DNA from: Phaseolus vulgaris
Taxonomy: Eukaryota > Streptophyta > Magnoliopsida > Fabales > Fabaceae
Direction of reading: 5' to 3'
NCBI RefSeq assembly: GCF_000499845.2
Contig: NC_023753.2
Coordinates: 20,615,153-20,679,152, forward strand
Length of the DNA stretch: 64,000 nt
Shown here: piece by piece, positions 35,240 through 48,502 of the stretch
Layout: each line of letters opens with the position of its first letter
Numbering within the stretch: position 1 is the first letter of the stretch
Notes under the pieces: model-generated
Told to the model about the DNA's origin: nothing
The model's input: the letters and a program-made list of their open reading frames with translations, nothing else
Database searches by the model: none
Made by a program: the position numbers and the translations under genes

Positions 35240-38160
35240 ACACTACACCTCCTTTTCGAACTTTCTTGGTGCATTGAATAATGTTGATGTGTGGTTACTT
35301 CTAGACTGCAACGTGTAAAAGACAAGCATAATGAAAACACAGAAACCTCCATTAATGGCTTAGGTGATCTGAATATCTACATATGGAATTAGTCTTCATA
35401 GAACATCTATCAATTGATTTCATATTTCTATGTATATATCAAATTGCAGTTGCAAAGGAACAAGTATATTTGAAGTTATTTTCACTAAATATATGCAAGT
35501 GATTATATATACTATCGTGAAACTTTTTCGTCTCCAATTCAAGAAGGTTCTCTCCCAATATTTAGGAAACCTCCTCAATTGTACATTACTATACATAAAT
35601 CGTAATCCGTTTCATGAAAAATAATGATAAAGATGGGTCTGTAATGCTACCTCTTTCGTTAACCTACCATTTAAGAAGCTTACTTTTTTTATGCATCCTT
35701 TTCACTTTTTGCAGGGATTTGATGCTCATTATATTGTTAACCTGTGATTAATTATAAGTGTTGCACAATGTTTGGCATAAATTATTAAGGCAAAGATGTA
35801 CTTGGGTACTTGGCTTAATCAGTTGAGAATCTAATATCTTAGATTGTGCAAATGGGTTCGTTGCATACTTACAAAAAGACAAAGTAAAATCCACATTCTT
35901 CGTTTTCTCAACACTCTCAAACTTATCTTCCCATTTCTCTTTATCGTCACTGATTGAGTCAGATTTATGAAGGCGACACTAAATCAGTTTAGGATTACAA
36001 AACAGGATTGACCTTATTTATTAGCCTTCTTTCACATGACACGCGTCACATTCAAGCTTGTAGTCATTGGATGCAAGAACAATTTGAGGTTTCCTTCCCC
36101 AAAATTCTCTTTAATAGGAACTGTATATATTAATATTTCTCTAGGATTTAACAAGGTCAATAATTTTGTGTTCCTTAACTGCATATCCCTATCCCTGCGG
36201 TGTGTCCACCTTGGTTTCATGCAATTAATGGATCTCATTGAATTGAGGGAGATATAGAATAAGATGGTGAGGAGGAAATAAATCTGATGGAGATGAGCAC
36301 AAAGGCACAAGCTAATTGTCTCCAAAAGAAAAAAAAATCCATGTGGAGTATCCCAATAGTGTAATGTAAGGTTGTTTTAGTTAAGTTTTATGTTGGAAAT
36401 TTTGCCCCATGTGCAAAAGTGAATGAAAGAATATAATAATAGAAGTAGCAGGGTGTGAGCAGAAGAGAAAAATTATTACAAAGTTAGAATAACTGAGAGG
36501 AAGGAAGGGTGAAGGAATACATGAATATGCTTTTTAAAGGCATCAATATCAATGCAGGATGGGCTCATGGCTGCTCATTCATTTTCCGACAACGCAACAT
36601 ACAAATCCTTCATTGCCCTTCCATTGGTTGGCTAAAGGTAAGACAAAGGTTGAAAAAATGAGCCTTTAATTACGACTCCATTTACTTTTAGCATGTATAT
36701 ACTATCTCCTAATTCCTTCTTCTCCCACTTCATCAAACTTAATTACAGAATATTGTCACAACCAATGAGACTCCCAACTGGGTATTCAAAAATATATATC
36801 CCAAGATCATTTGATGGCCTCCAATAACATATCCGACCAACACACCCTCCTCACTAACCATGTGATGTCAATGAGTGACCTAGTTCCCTAAGACCCTGCA
36901 CCTGCACCAGATTATAATTACAAAAAATTTAAAATTCCATTAAGTTTATATGTACATGTTTCTACCACCTTCCTCCATATATATCTATCTCGCTCTCGCA
37001 TAACTATTCCTAGTCAAACTTCATCCATTAATTATTCACACAAAGCCCACCACTCACACCACGCTTTCTGTTTTTAGCAATTGGCATTACTTGCTTCCAA
37101 TGCACATAATTGTTTCATACAAACGAATTGTGTTCCAAACTAACTCATCATTCACTCATATACATCTTGAATATTGGATTCATTGGACAATCCAGATTTA
37201 CATCATCCTTATATATGCAAATTCAAAATGAATATATATATTTTTGTATAGTTGTAAGATTTATCCTGTTATTTTGGTCTCAATAATGACTCAAGGAAAA
37301 TATATTACAGGAAGTTAAACTATAAAGAGAAGGAAAATTTAACTGGTCAAACTGTCCAAGTGGAAGTAATATAAGGCACATGCATGCTAGCTAGCTATAG
37401 AATATTCTATGCCCATTTAATGTGTAGAATAATGATAAACACATAAATGATTATGTTGCGTTTCATGTTATGTAGAAATGATTTGCTTAATGAATTTGTG
37501 ATTTTTGATTTTCATTCTTTGTAAATATGATGTGTAATGGCACCAAAATTATCGTCAGAGATCACTATATATATATATATCTACCTGGTTTTGTTCTCAA
37601 TGATGATATGGCAATCTTAAATAATTGAAATTGCCATAAGTGAAGCTTGGACCATTTAAGAAATAGTATTAGTCAATGGAATTGATGAAGGAGCAATGAA
37701 TACAGGCTTTTATTTTGACACTAGAGCATTTTGAGAGCTCATTAGTTATCACTCACTACTACCCTCTGAAATTTGGTTTTATTGCTTTTTTTTTAATTGG
37801 CGATGTAGGGTGCATGATGTGAATCGAAGTTCGTAATTTTAGGGTAATAATCTGATAGACGAAATGAATTGCTTTTACAACCACGAAAAAAAAGGGAGGA
37901 GCGAGGCACCAATAATGACATGGCCCTCAATCCTAAAAGCATACAACAGCATTGAAACAAAAGTGTTTCTTTGCATCCAAACATAACAGAAAAGTTTCAT
38001 TTACTAACAACTACATAGTAGCAGTAGTAGTATATATCAATAATTCAACAACCAAAAGAGAGACTAAAGAACACACAGAGTAAAAACCAAAGCATAAAAT
38101 CCCAACCCCCAATTTAAACACACAGAAAAGAACACATTGGAGGAGCTTCAAGCTTCATAA
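35240..38160. other. intergenic region upstream of the DUF668 gene
   Basis: No coding gene recognised. Short frames (for example 36032-36325) lack known motifs. Short AT microsatellites occur, for example at 37568-37581. Confidence 0.5.
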
Positions 38161-38569
38161 ATCATAGTCACAAGTTAAGGCTCTTCCACGCGCTTCTGGA
38201 GCGATTGAATCTTAAACCAGAAACACACCCTCTGATGCAACAACCCATCACGCCCTGCCACTGCATGTGGTTTTAAATACTTTAACCACACTCACTCACT
38301 CTCTCTGTCTATATCGTTAATAAACACAGTGAGTCTCTTTGTAGCACCCACTCTTGATCAAACACCCCACGAGCCTCTCCACCATTTTAAATCCTCTTCT
38401 CCTTTATCCTTATCGCTCTGCACCAATACCTCCCCACTCCTCAATTATTCATTTATCTCTCCCACTTTTTCATACACATTTTCTCAAACACATGGTGCAC
38501 GTTACTTTACTATAGCACAACACTCCACCCGCAAATCACCCAGAGGGGAACCTCACCTCAAACTCAACC
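38161..38569 (+). promoter_or_regulatory. probable promoter and 5' UTR of the DUF668 gene
   Basis: A CT-rich leader (CACTCACTCACTCTCTCTGT, from 38290) and C-rich sequence run up to the ATG. No strong TATA box stands out; TTTTAAATAC at 38271 is a weak candidate. Confidence 0.4.
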
Positions 38570-40009
38570 ATGGCCCTCGAAACGCTCCTCGTCAAGGTCA
38601 AAACCGCCATATCAAATAGCTTCGACTCAGTTCCGCCCAAGCTTCTCAAGAAGAAACCCTCGTTCAAGTCCAAACCAAACGTCGGCGTTTTGGCGTTCGA
38701 GATCGCCGGCGTCATGTCCAAACTCCTCCACCTCTGGCACTCGCTCTCCGACGCCACCATCGTCCGCATCCGAAACGACGCTGTCAACCTAGAGGGCGTG
38801 AGGAAGATAATCTCCAACGATGAGTCCTTCCTCCTCGGACTCGCCTGCGCCGAGTTTGCCGAGTCGCTCCGTGTCGTGGCGAACTCGGTGACCCGACTCA
38901 GCGCGCGCTGCGAGGACCACAACCTGCGCTCCTTCCAGCAGGCCTTCCTCGAGTTCGCGGACTCGGGCTGCGACCCAAAAGGGTGGGCCCTCCAGGGCCC
39001 AAAAGAAACCGAATCAAAGCTCAAGAAAATGGAGCGTTACGTGACGCTCACGGCAGCCCTCTACCGCGAAATGGAGGAGCTCACGGTTCTGGAAAGCGGC
39101 TTCAGAAAAGCTCTGAACCACGCTGACGCCAACAACGTTGGGAGTAAAGACCAGCAAAAACTCTACGAACTTCAGCAGAAGATTTTCTGGCAGAAGCAAG
39201 AGGTGAAGGATCTCAAAGAAAGATCCCTGTGGAGCCGGAGTTTCGACAACGTTGTCGTGCTCCTCGTAAGGTTTAGTTTCACTGTTTTAGCAAGGATTAA
39301 GGTTGTCTTCGGAATCGGTCACCGTATGCCTTGTCTGTCACGTACCTTGTCTACTTCGGCCACTGTTTATCCATCCGATCAAAACCCTAATGATTTTGTT
39401 GTTTCTGGGTTATTGGAGGAAAACTCAAAGTTTGATGAAGAGGTGAACGAAGATATGGAAAGTGGGTTTTTTGAGGCCAACTCGAAGCTTCTTAAACCAC
39501 CGGAGAGCACGTTAGGAGCTTCAGGTCTGGCTTTGCACTATGCAAATTTGATAATAGTGATGGAGAAGATGATAAAGTCACCACACTTGGTTGGGGTAGA
39601 TGCAAGAGATGATTTATATGGTATGTTGCCGAGGAGTATAAGATGGGGGTTGAGAGGTAGACTAAGAGGGGTGGGGTTTTGTGCTAGTGACCCTGTTCTT
39701 GCTGGAGAATGGAGGGACGCTTTGGGAAGGATATTGGGATGGTTATCACCTTTGGCACACAACATGATCAAATGGCAAAATGAAAGAAGCTTTGAACAAC
39801 ACAATTTGGTGGCCAAGACCAATGTATTGCTGTTACAGACTTTGTTCTTCGCCAATAAAGATAAGACTGAGGCTGCCATAACTGAACTTCTGGTGGGGTT
39901 GAACTATATTTGGAGGTTTGAGAGGGAAATGACTGCTAAGGCTTTGTTTGAATGCGCCAATTCTAATGGGCTACTGTTCAACTTGAATAAACCAGCTAAT
40001 GAGATATGA
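38570..40009 (+). CDS. DUF3475/DUF668 protein (PSI-like family), intronless
   Basis: A single uninterrupted frame of about 479 residues starts at an ATG in good context (CAACCATGGCC) and ends TGA. Residues about 38-95 (VGVLAFEIAGVMSKLLHLWH, IRNDAVNLEGVRKIISNDES) form the DUF3475 region, and about 314-402 (GASGLALHYANLIIVMEKMI, DDLYGMLPRSIRWGLRGRLR) the DUF668 region. A Lys/Gln-rich helical stretch lies between (about 145-220). These domains define plant PSK SIMULATOR-like proteins; some members promote growth linked to phytosulfokine signalling, but the biochemical role is unknown. Unlike PSI1-3 there is no N-terminal Gly for myristoylation (MALETLL). From memory it is closer to the short Arabidopsis members such as At5g51670 and At3g23160. 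The first 500 bp is much richer in G+C than the rest. No sign of decay. Confidence 0.92.
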   Translation: MALETLLVKVKTAISNSFDSVPPKLLKKKPSFKSKPNVGVLAFEIAGVMSKLLHLWHSLSDATIVRIRNDAVNLEGVRKIISNDESFLLGLACAEFAESLRVVANSVTRLSARCEDHNLRSFQQAFLEFADSGCDPKGWALQGPKETESKLKKMERYVTLTAALYREMEELTVLESGFRKALNHADANNVGSKDQQKLYELQQKIFWQKQEVKDLKERSLWSRSFDNVVVLLVRFSFTVLARIKVVFGIGHRMPCLSRTLSTSATVYPSDQNPNDFVVSGLLEENSKFDEEVNEDMESGFFEANSKLLKPPESTLGASGLALHYANLIIVMEKMIKSPHLVGVDARDDLYGMLPRSIRWGLRGRLRGVGFCASDPVLAGEWRDALGRILGWLSPLAHNMIKWQNERSFEQHNLVAKTNVLLLQTLFFANKDKTEAAITELLVGLNYIWRFEREMTAKALFECANSNGLLFNLNKPANEI

Positions 40010-41102
40010 TGAGTTCCTTTTCTTAATCTTCCTTCATAGAGACTCCAATTTTGTCTCTGGAAATTTAATTTTATAAATGGGGGTTGCAGATTTTAGATGA
40101 ACGGAACCGGTTGATCGATGAATATCAGGTCCTTCAGGTTAGTTTGTTTTGCTTCTCATTAACCCACCAGGTCTGTAAATGGAGTTATCTGTGTCTGTAA
40201 ATGATATATCATTTTTTTAGTGACATCTACTTCAACAAATGAATTGTCCTTCTTCATCATCAATACAAATTCCTATCTGTTCAATTATAATTTGACCATA
40301 AAAATGTGTTATTGATTTTATATTGGCACTGGCAGAATTAATTTATTGCTGCTTTTTGTGGCTGCACCACCAATTCCTGATTCAGTTTGGGTGCTTCATG
40401 TGGGGAAGTGATAAACTACTAATTATACTCAATCTTTTCATATCTTGGGAAGCATTAATATCATATAAAAAAACTACCAAGAATGGACCCGGCTATAATT
40501 CATATACTTGAGTATGTACTAAATAAATAATATACATATATTTTAAGAAAAGGTTTTGATACTTCAAACAAAAGACTCAAAAAGCTGTTTTTATATAAAA
40601 AGAGAGAGTAGTAGCTTACAATTATTTTAAAGATATATGATATCTATATTTATCATAAAATTAAAATATTTATAAGCGTTGACAGAGCTCATTTTCTATG
40701 TCGGGCTGTATCTCTTTTAATTAAATAATGCGTTTTAAGAGTAAAATAAATTTTATTTGTCATTTTTTTATAAAAAACATTGCATGGTCACTCTATCTTC
40801 TTTTTTTTTCTCACTTTCAACTATATAATAAAAGTTGTGGTAGGTATGATTTTAATGATTATGAAAATCAATAAACACTATCCATGATAACTAAATGTGT
40901 GTTTAAAATAGTTATTAAAAAAATTAATGAATTTTCTATACATATAAACTTATTATATGTATTTTGTTAAAACAATTATCATAAAAATTAATAAATTTAT
41001 CGTATATTATTAGATCATTATAATTTCACATTTTTTATAGTCTGATTACTACATCTCTTTCAATTTATATAACACATATATAATTTATTTATTGCAGATA
41101 TA
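40010..41102. other. DUF668 gene 3' flank and AT-rich spacer
   Basis: The 3' UTR begins directly after the stop. No further gene recognised before the MITE at 41103. Confidence 0.55.
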
Positions 41103-41481
41103 CACTACAAGAAAATCACCAAATAAAAATCAATATTTACATACCAAAATAATTAGTTGCAATAGTAACTAAATTAGACACCATTTAAAAAATAAATAAA
41201 TTGGTTTCTAAATTAGTTTCTATTACTGTTAAATAGTTTCTAAATTGATATCTAATTAGCAACCAATGTTTTAACTATCAATTATTTAGATTCTAAATTT
41301 GGTAGCAAAAATCGTGGTTTCTAATTAGATACCAATTTAGAAATCATTTAACAATAATATAAACTAATTTAGAAACCAAAAATTTATTTAGTCCCTAAAA
41401 TGTTCTTTAATCTAGTCACTATAGCAACTAATTATTTTTTGTTTTTAAAATTGGTTTCTATTTCATGGTTTTCTTATAGTG
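41103..41481. mobile_element. CACTA-type MITE, copy 2
   Basis: CACTACAAGAAAATCACC at the left; right end (reverse complement) CACTATAAGAAAACCATG. It is 379 bp, with 3-bp duplication ATA on both sides. Same family as 31146-31530. Confidence 0.92.
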
Positions 41482-41682
41482 ATAGTTTCATTGATGAAAA
41501 CAATTATAATATGCATCTTTTGATTTGATTAAATTATTGACCTAGGATGAAGACAAGGGAGCATGCATTATTTTTACTATTATTACTAGGATTTTTTTTT
41601 TTTGTTTTTTTTTCTATTATTACTTTTTTGGAAAAATTCTTGTCATATATTATCTAAATGGATAAATATTAATTATGTATGT

Positions 41683-42015
41683 AGTCAAGTTGTATCAAAG
41701 TGACACAATTTTATTGTGTTAAAGTCTTTCTAACCTCAAATGACTCTGTTTAGACGACGATGAATTCGTGTGAGTCACACGACTTCATAATGAAGTTGTG
41801 TTAATCCTAGACTTCATAATGAGGTCATGTTAACCCTAAACAACTTTGTTTTGCTAAAGAATTTTTTTAACATATTAATTAAAGTTGTGCTTTCCATTAA
41901 CGACTTTTGTTGTTGAGGTTTGAATTAAAGTCGTGCATGCATTTACACGATTTCAGATGAACGAAATTAACATTAAAGTCGTGCAAAGTTGTATTTGAAT
42001 TACACTGAAATTGTG
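41683..42015 (+). repeat. left inverted arm of the MULE
   Basis: Contains blocks such as AACGACTTTTGTTGTTGAGG, TTTGAATTAAAGTCGTGCAT and TTTGAATTACACTGAAATTG. Their reverse complements occur in the same order at 62366-62660. AAGTCGTG/CACGACTT words recur many times and are likely transposase-binding repeats. Confidence 0.85.
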
Positions 42016-42265
42016 ATTTTTTTGCACACACAACTTTTGCTCAATATAAAAAATTATGTGTATTAATACATGAATTCATTTTTTCCCGAGGGAATTATAA
42101 TGTATTTGTTTATTCTTTTTTATTAATATGGAATTGATTTTTTATAATACTTAATTGAATTGAACGAAATTATTGTGTGTTAAAAGAAAGAAAAAGGATA
42201 ATATTTGTGTGATATTTGATGAGATTTTTTTTAAAGAATTAAATAGTTAAATGGGAAAAAATAGT

Positions 42266-44490
42266 TCAACATGTTATGTAAAGACATTTAATTAAGAGAA
42301 AGATAGTACATTTGTGGACATGTACTTTATACAAACAATTTCCTCTACTGTGACCTTTGTTCCAACAAATGAACATTTTTTTGGGCTTATTTGGAACTGC
42401 TTCATCCATTTCATGGATATAAGTAGTGGTTGGTCTTTCGGATTCTTTTTCTCGCATGGGTCAAATATCAAATTTGGACCCATGTATGGAGACCAATAAT
42501 ATTCATTTTGGACTGAATGGAATTAGACCTCACAAGCCTTAAAATGTTGTGGAGGTTGTAGATTGAGGCAACAAATATGGTTAGTTGTAAATGACAAAGG
42601 GGTAAACAACGATGATATGCGAATAATATAGTTTAAGCTTGAAACTCACCATAATCACACCACCACTTATTCAGTTTGATAGTGTATGACATATGTCGAC
42701 GTTGAAGTTGGGGAGTGGATATCTCTTGAACATCAAATTTGAGTTTCGTCTATTATGTCTTTTGACATGACACATTGATGATTGTTGCTCACTTTTTCTC
42801 ACAATGGAGTAATTTCTTCAGGATAACATGACCTTCTCGCAACATAGACTCTGTCTTGGTTTCTCGTTCAACGAACCATGAGTTTGTTCTTTCAAATGTT
42901 GTCTTCACAAGAGCACAAATGAGTAGTGATCGTACTCCCTTCAAAACAATGTTCATGCATTCGACTAGATTTGTAGTCATATGGTTGAAATTCTTGCCCC
43001 CGTTATATGCCTAAGTCGACTTTTCCAAGGATATTTAATCCATCAAAGACAATACTTGTTAGATTTCTAATCGCATTGCTGATATTTTCGTTTAAAAAGT
43101 TGGTTGTTTCATTTCATAAGCTGTGGCAATGTAATAAATGAAATGAGTTAACATGACTTTAGTTATTTTTATTGACGATCGATAAACATATAGTTTAAAA
43201 CATACTCATGTTTATTAGTTGTCTCTTCAACTCATAGTTTTTGAAATATTTGTTAAAGTTTGATGCAATAGGTCAGATTCAATACATTGAGGCCAATCCA
43301 TGTCCTTCCAAAGCAACTTTGGGATATTGTAATGCAGACAAAATGGTTAATCTTCAGTCAATTATGAGGTTAACATTTGGCTAAGACATGACATACACTC
43401 GGAGCAATTGGAAGAACAATATCATGGTTTCCTTTGTTTCATCTTAAACAATGGAAAAAGCGAGAGGAAATATTTTCTTGTTTCCATCTTGCCCAATTGC
43501 AGTCAATAAAGTGCCATGATATTTTTCGGTCAAGAATGTGACATCTACTTGCACTATAACTTTGCAATAGTTGAACCCATCAATGCATGACTTGAGAGAT
43601 AAAACCACTTGTTCTCAGAAGACTTTGTTAGAAAAATTGCAACCATCTTGAAAGATGATTATAAGATTCATCCTAGTCACCGAATTCCATGGCTAAAGCC
43701 TTTTGTTTTGCCATCTATGCTTTTTCAGTAAGACATAAAATAACCATGATGATTTTGGATTTTTGCAATTAAGCATTTTATCATAATGGACAAATTTGCC
43801 TTAACCGAATTCACCAAAAAATGAGCCAATGTGGTTGGAGTCCAAATTTATGTGATCTTAACTAAGAATAGTTGAAAAGCACGTATGTGATGCTTCATTT
43901 TTTTTTATTTTTTTCCATTGTTGACGAATTTTGCAGAAAGATGCTCGAATGTGCCATTGGAACCCATTGTCATAATGAATGCACTAGGTGACATATTGGT
44001 CCATCTTTGATTCCAAGACCACAAGTTTGTAACCCTGGTAAATGAGAAATTGCTTCATTGTAGTCGTAGTAACTTCTTTTGTAATGAAACACATCTATTA
44101 AAATAACTCTAATTGAATACTTTTGTATTGATTTACTAAACGATTGAGCTTGTGTTCTTGATGATGTCACATTACTTCTTCCTTAAATTTGTATTACTTT
44201 TCATCTTCATTGAAATCATGAACCATATGTTTGATTATAGTTTCATCATTAGTAATCCTAGAACTTGCACCGACGTACCATGAAGCCATGTTAAAGTTCT
44301 TGTTGCAATGGGTGTTGCTAGATTGATGAAATTTGATCCAAGATTGATCAAATTTGTTAATGGAATTCCTGAGTGGGGAATTTGAGTTAACAATGTTCGT
44401 GCCTTGACAATATAATAACAAAGTTTGGTAAAGTTTGAGATATATTGGGGACATTAAAAATTTAGTTGAATTGACATTCACAATAATGCT
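42266..44490 (-). pseudogene. MULE transposase, decayed
   Basis: Read from high to low coordinates. An N-terminal part near 44480-44200 includes SPLRNSINKFDQSWIKFHQS. The catalytic-domain core lies at about 43600-43400: GFNYCKVIVQVDVTFLTEKY then GTLLTAIGQDGNKKIFPLAF, where the first catalytic Asp is kept (codon 43545-43543) but a stop follows FSIV. The C-terminal part near 42980-42850 reads MTTNLVECMNIVLKGVRSLL then ALVKTTFERTNSWFV. Last comes a CCHC-like knuckle whose residues (KPKKMFICWNKGHSRGNCLY) lie near 42345. All are hallmarks of plant MuDR-type transposases. Several stops and frame changes make it non-functional. Confidence 0.88.
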
Positions 44491-44499
44491 TTGATTAAT

Positions 44500-46120
44500 T
44501 GTTGTGACAAGTCCCTATAATAACCTAGCACAATGTTCAAACTTAAACCTAATGAATTGGTTGAATTCTTATACCACATGTTTTAATATCTGACTCACTT
44601 GGTGTTATTGAATAAGAGATTTATTTCTTCTCACAAATACAAATCACAAATGTGTAGGAATTCAATTTGTTCATCCAATTAACTTCTAATTCAAGTTTTG
44701 AAAATAAAAATAAAAATATAACAATATGTTTTAGTAACTAAAGCTCGTTCTTAATTATAAGTTAAAAAAATTAATTGAATTGTCCAATATGTTAAAATTA
44801 AGTTGTGTAAATGAATCCTAAATATTGTGTAATGAGTAATTTGTACCAAGTTCAAAACCAAAATTAAATGAATCCAAAAAGAAATTCAAATAAACTGAAG
44901 TCCTATATAAATATGACGACTTCTTCATTCTAAAAAAAAAGAAGTTTGATACAAATCATCTCCACAAGAAGATGACTAAGAACACAACAGACACTTCACA
45001 ATTAGGTCAGTCATCTTAGCATACAAGACCAGGCCCCACCAAACCTTAAGTGAGCTTCAACAGAAGAACCTGACATAAACCAGAATATCAGAGGTTCTTC
45101 CTTCTAGTCTTTTCACAAGACAAGTTTATGCAGATAAATTGACTCACTTTGGGGGTGCAATTAGAAGAATAAAGCTAGAATATGGTGTACTTAGTATAAT
45201 ATTGGGCTTGTGCCAAACCCACCAAAAACCTAGCTTCTAAAAATCCTTTTCCAAAATTGTCCCTTAACCTAGTTTCTAGAAGATGTAGGCTAGCTTGGGA
45301 GGTACTCCACTTTGACCTACCTTCTAGAAGGTTTCTCACAAATGAAACCCCTACCCCTTCATCATTAATTGGGTTTTCTTTTTGCCCTCTAGAAGTGAAC
45401 TGTCACACTTTACTTAACCACTTGGTTATGTTTGTGTCCAGTGAGAATCTTCTTTGGATTTTTCATCATATTCTACTTAAATAAAAAACTATATACAAAG
45501 TGCAACCCATAAAAATGTACAATTCAAAAATCAATTAACAAAGTTGTTCTTGGTTGCCACAACTTCTCTTTATTTGAACAGGTTTTAGGTTAACACGACT
45601 TATAAATAAATCATTTTCAGTTTTGAATACGAGATATTTTTATGAGAGATTATTATTTTAGTATTGGTACATGTTGCATGGTAATATTTTATTTTCAATT
45701 TTGTAATTATATGTCTAAAATATCATCTGCTAATTTAATTTATGTATGACAATAAATCCTTCATTTAAAAAAAAAAACTAATAAAAGTATGTTTTTAAAA
45801 GTAAACTTATGTATAAATTAATTTTAGTGCATGAAACAATGTTTGTCTGCTTATATTTTTCTCTATAGAATTGCTTTTAAGCAAGTATATTCAAACAAAA
45901 TTTTAAGATAAGACTTTTGTAAAAGTTTCTTCAATAGGAATTGAGACTATAAATCATTTAAAAAATATTACCGACTAATTTATATTACATTTTTGTTTGA
46001 GGTTATGTAATGTTTTTTCTACTAATTTTCAGTATTATTTTACTATTTTATTATATATAATTAGGTCATTTTTATACCAATTTCAAGTCTTTTATTAATA
46101 TTCAATTGTATGTATGTAAT
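44500..46120. other. MULE interior, non-coding
   Basis: AT-rich; no domain recognised. A frame at 45257-45484 is short and without similarity I can name. Confidence 0.4.
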
Positions 46121-46148
46121 TTAGAAACTTTAATATACTAATTTTACG

Positions 46149-46286
46149 TAATATATATATATATATATATGTTTATTACTTATATATATGTTTATTATAT
46201 ATATATATATATGTTTATTATTTATATATATATATATGTTTATTATTTATATATATATATATGTTTATTATTTATATATATATGTA
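46149..46286. repeat. AT-rich minisatellite
   Basis: Four units of (TA)6-8 followed by GTTTATTATTTATA, each about 30 bp. Confidence 0.85.
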
Positions 46287-46513
46287 ATTCTGTAATTTTT
46301 ATATTACTAATATCAAGTATTTTATTAATATGTTATTATATATAGGTAATTGAGTAATTTTTTCTACTAATTTGAACTATTTCATTAACATGTTATTATA
46401 TTCAGTAATTTTTTATACTAATTTCAAGAATTTTATAAATATTTTATTATATATATATATATGTAGTTTAGTATAAAGAATTCTACTAATTTGAACTATT
46501 TTATTAAGTGTTA

Positions 46514-46904
46514 CACTACAAGAAAATCATGAAATATAATGAAATATAAACCAATTTTAGAGACAAAAAATAATTAATTGCTATAGTGACTAAATTAGAG
46601 ACTATTTTAGAGACCAAAAAAATTTTGGTTTTTAAATTAGTTTCTATTATTGTTAAATGGTTTTTAAATTGTTATCTAATTAGCAACCAAGGGTTTTGCT
46701 ACCAAATTTAGAATCTAAATAATTGGTAGTTAAAACCTTGGTAGCTAATTAGATACCAGTTTAGAAACTATTTAACAATAATAGAAACTAATTTAGAAAC
46801 TATTTTTTTTTAGTTTCTAAAATGATCTCTAATTTAGTCACTATAGCAACTAATTATTTTTTGGTTTCTAAAATTGATTTATATTCTATGATTTTCTTGT
46901 AGTG
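46514..46904. mobile_element. CACTA-type MITE, copy 3
   Basis: CACTACAAGAAAATCATG at the left; right end (reverse complement) CACTACAAGAAAATCATAGA. It is 391 bp with TTA and TCA flanks (one mismatch). It has the best preserved termini of the four copies and sits inside the MULE. Confidence 0.92.
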
Positions 46905-47104
46905 TCATATTATATACTTGTAATATGCTAATTTTGCTTCCAATAATTTAAAGTCTTTTATCAATATCTTATAATATATGAGTAATTCATTAATTTTGTT
47001 TGTACTAATTTCAACTATTTTATTAATATGTTATTATCTATATTATGTAATATGTTAATTTTTTTTATACAAATTTGAAGTATTTCAGTGATATTTTATG
47101 ATTA

Positions 47105-47224
47105 TAAGCTTCCATTCTTATTTTGTAAATTGTGTTAATTATTTATTCCATTTTTCTGAAATATTAAGCTTCCATTCTTATTTTGTAAATTGTGTTAATT
47201 ATTTATTCCATTTTTCTGAAATAT
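47105..47224. repeat. perfect 60-bp tandem duplication
   Basis: The block beginning TAAGCTTCCATTCTTATTTT occurs twice back to back (47105-47164, 47165-47224) with no difference seen, implying a recent duplication or an assembly effect. Confidence 0.92.
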
Positions 47225-47330
47225 TAAGTTAGTTACAATAATGTTTATCAATTGGATGACTGATTGTGTTATTTGTAGGTTATCCATTCCAATGACTACT
47301 CATTAGAGACTTCCTTCAGATATGTCTCTT

Positions 47331-48160
47331 TTACGTATCCAAAACAAACATGTCATTAAGGAAGTTTGGAAATGGAATGAAAGAGTTTTCTTTGTCTATG
47401 ACGACATGTGATATGGTAACAATCATGTGAATTTTGTTGATCCACGTATTAAAGACACGATGAATGTTGCTAGATTTGGATACCTGTTGACCAGTGCATA
47501 TATAGGCATCAACCATCATTTGATCATTGCTTTAGTGAGGAAGTGGAGAATAGAGACATATGTTTCATCTTCCACATAGAGAAACAACCATGACGTTAGA
47601 AGATGTGTTGGTGTTATTGGGTCTTCCCATTGATGGACGAAAACTTGTTTGGGTCATACCCCTAGAAAATATTGTCAAAAGAAATACAATAAGATTGTTT
47701 AGCCTAAACAATAACTTCCAACAACTTCCCGTGATGCATTCGAAGATGTTGTCGCTCAATATGCACAAGTGCATATCTTACCCTCATTGAGAGTTTACTC
47801 ATGTTGGAAAAATTAGAAGATTGAGTGCATTTGATGTATTTATTATTATTGGGTGTTTTGAATAATTTTTCCAATTATAGTTGGAGTTTGGATGTGCTTG
47901 TTTGTCTATATCGTGCATTAGATCACAACACAGGCTTCAACCGGGACAACATTGGTGATTACATGTTACTCCTTTAGTGTTGGGTATGAGAACTCATTAA
48001 GTATCTGTCTCCTTCTTTTCCTTCCCTAACCGTAGACGAGATTGTCGTTGGACTTGGTTTTCCATTTGTAAAAAGGTATAAACACTACAACACATTTACT
48101 TTCCCCAAAACCCATGTACATGCCTACATTTCTAACTTCTCTACTAAACCCTTAAACATG
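47331..48160 (+). pseudogene. plant mobile domain (PMD, MAIN-like) gene, 5' part, decayed
   Basis: The best stretch, from about 47548, reads RHMFHLPHRETTMTLEDVLV then LLGLPIDGRKL, the core of the aminotransferase-like plant mobile domain. Further on, scattered frames give LVCLYRALDHNTGFNRDNIG and LTVDEIVVGLGFPFVKRY. Many stops and frame changes are present. PMD genes of this kind occur in host MAIN/MAIL genes and in MULE and gypsy elements; the position inside MULE arms supports the element version. Confidence 0.78.
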
Positions 48161-48502
48161 ATATTGCTTACTACAGGTGGTTAGGTTATAAATATGATAT
48201 AAGGTGTGTTATGTTTTGTAATAAAGCTTACTCATGTGCAGTATCATATGATTTTCATAATAAAAGATGAGTAAAGACTCACTAGACAATCTTATAATGA
48301 AAAGATCTGATAGACAGTATAGTTCACACCATCAGATGATCATATCTTGGTTTCAGTATTAGAAATCACTAAAATGACCATGCACTTGAAATAAAACATT
48401 TAAAACAAGGAACATATAGGCAAAAAGTTAGTTCGAATGAGAAAAGATAAGTGATGGTTTGACAAAACTGATCAGACGATCTCGCAAGAAGGTCTCGTCA
48501 AA
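48161..48502. other. unassigned MULE-interior sequence before the LTR element
   Basis: Non-coding. It shares words of the type ATCAGAYGATC / TCTCGTCA with 56621-56830 on the other side of the LTR element. Both halves may be parts of one older repeat split by that insertion. Confidence 0.35.

Noticed and set aside
36032..36325. Overlapping frames of 73 and 97 codons
   Set aside because: No domain, no splice or promoter context that I can support.
38536..39024. 162-codon frame antisense to the DUF668 gene
   Set aside because: It lies wholly opposite a conserved coding region, has no recognised domain, and its openness follows from the sense codon use.
42314..42499. 61-codon plus-strand frame
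   Set aside because: It is the complement of the MULE transposase C-terminal zinc-knuckle region.
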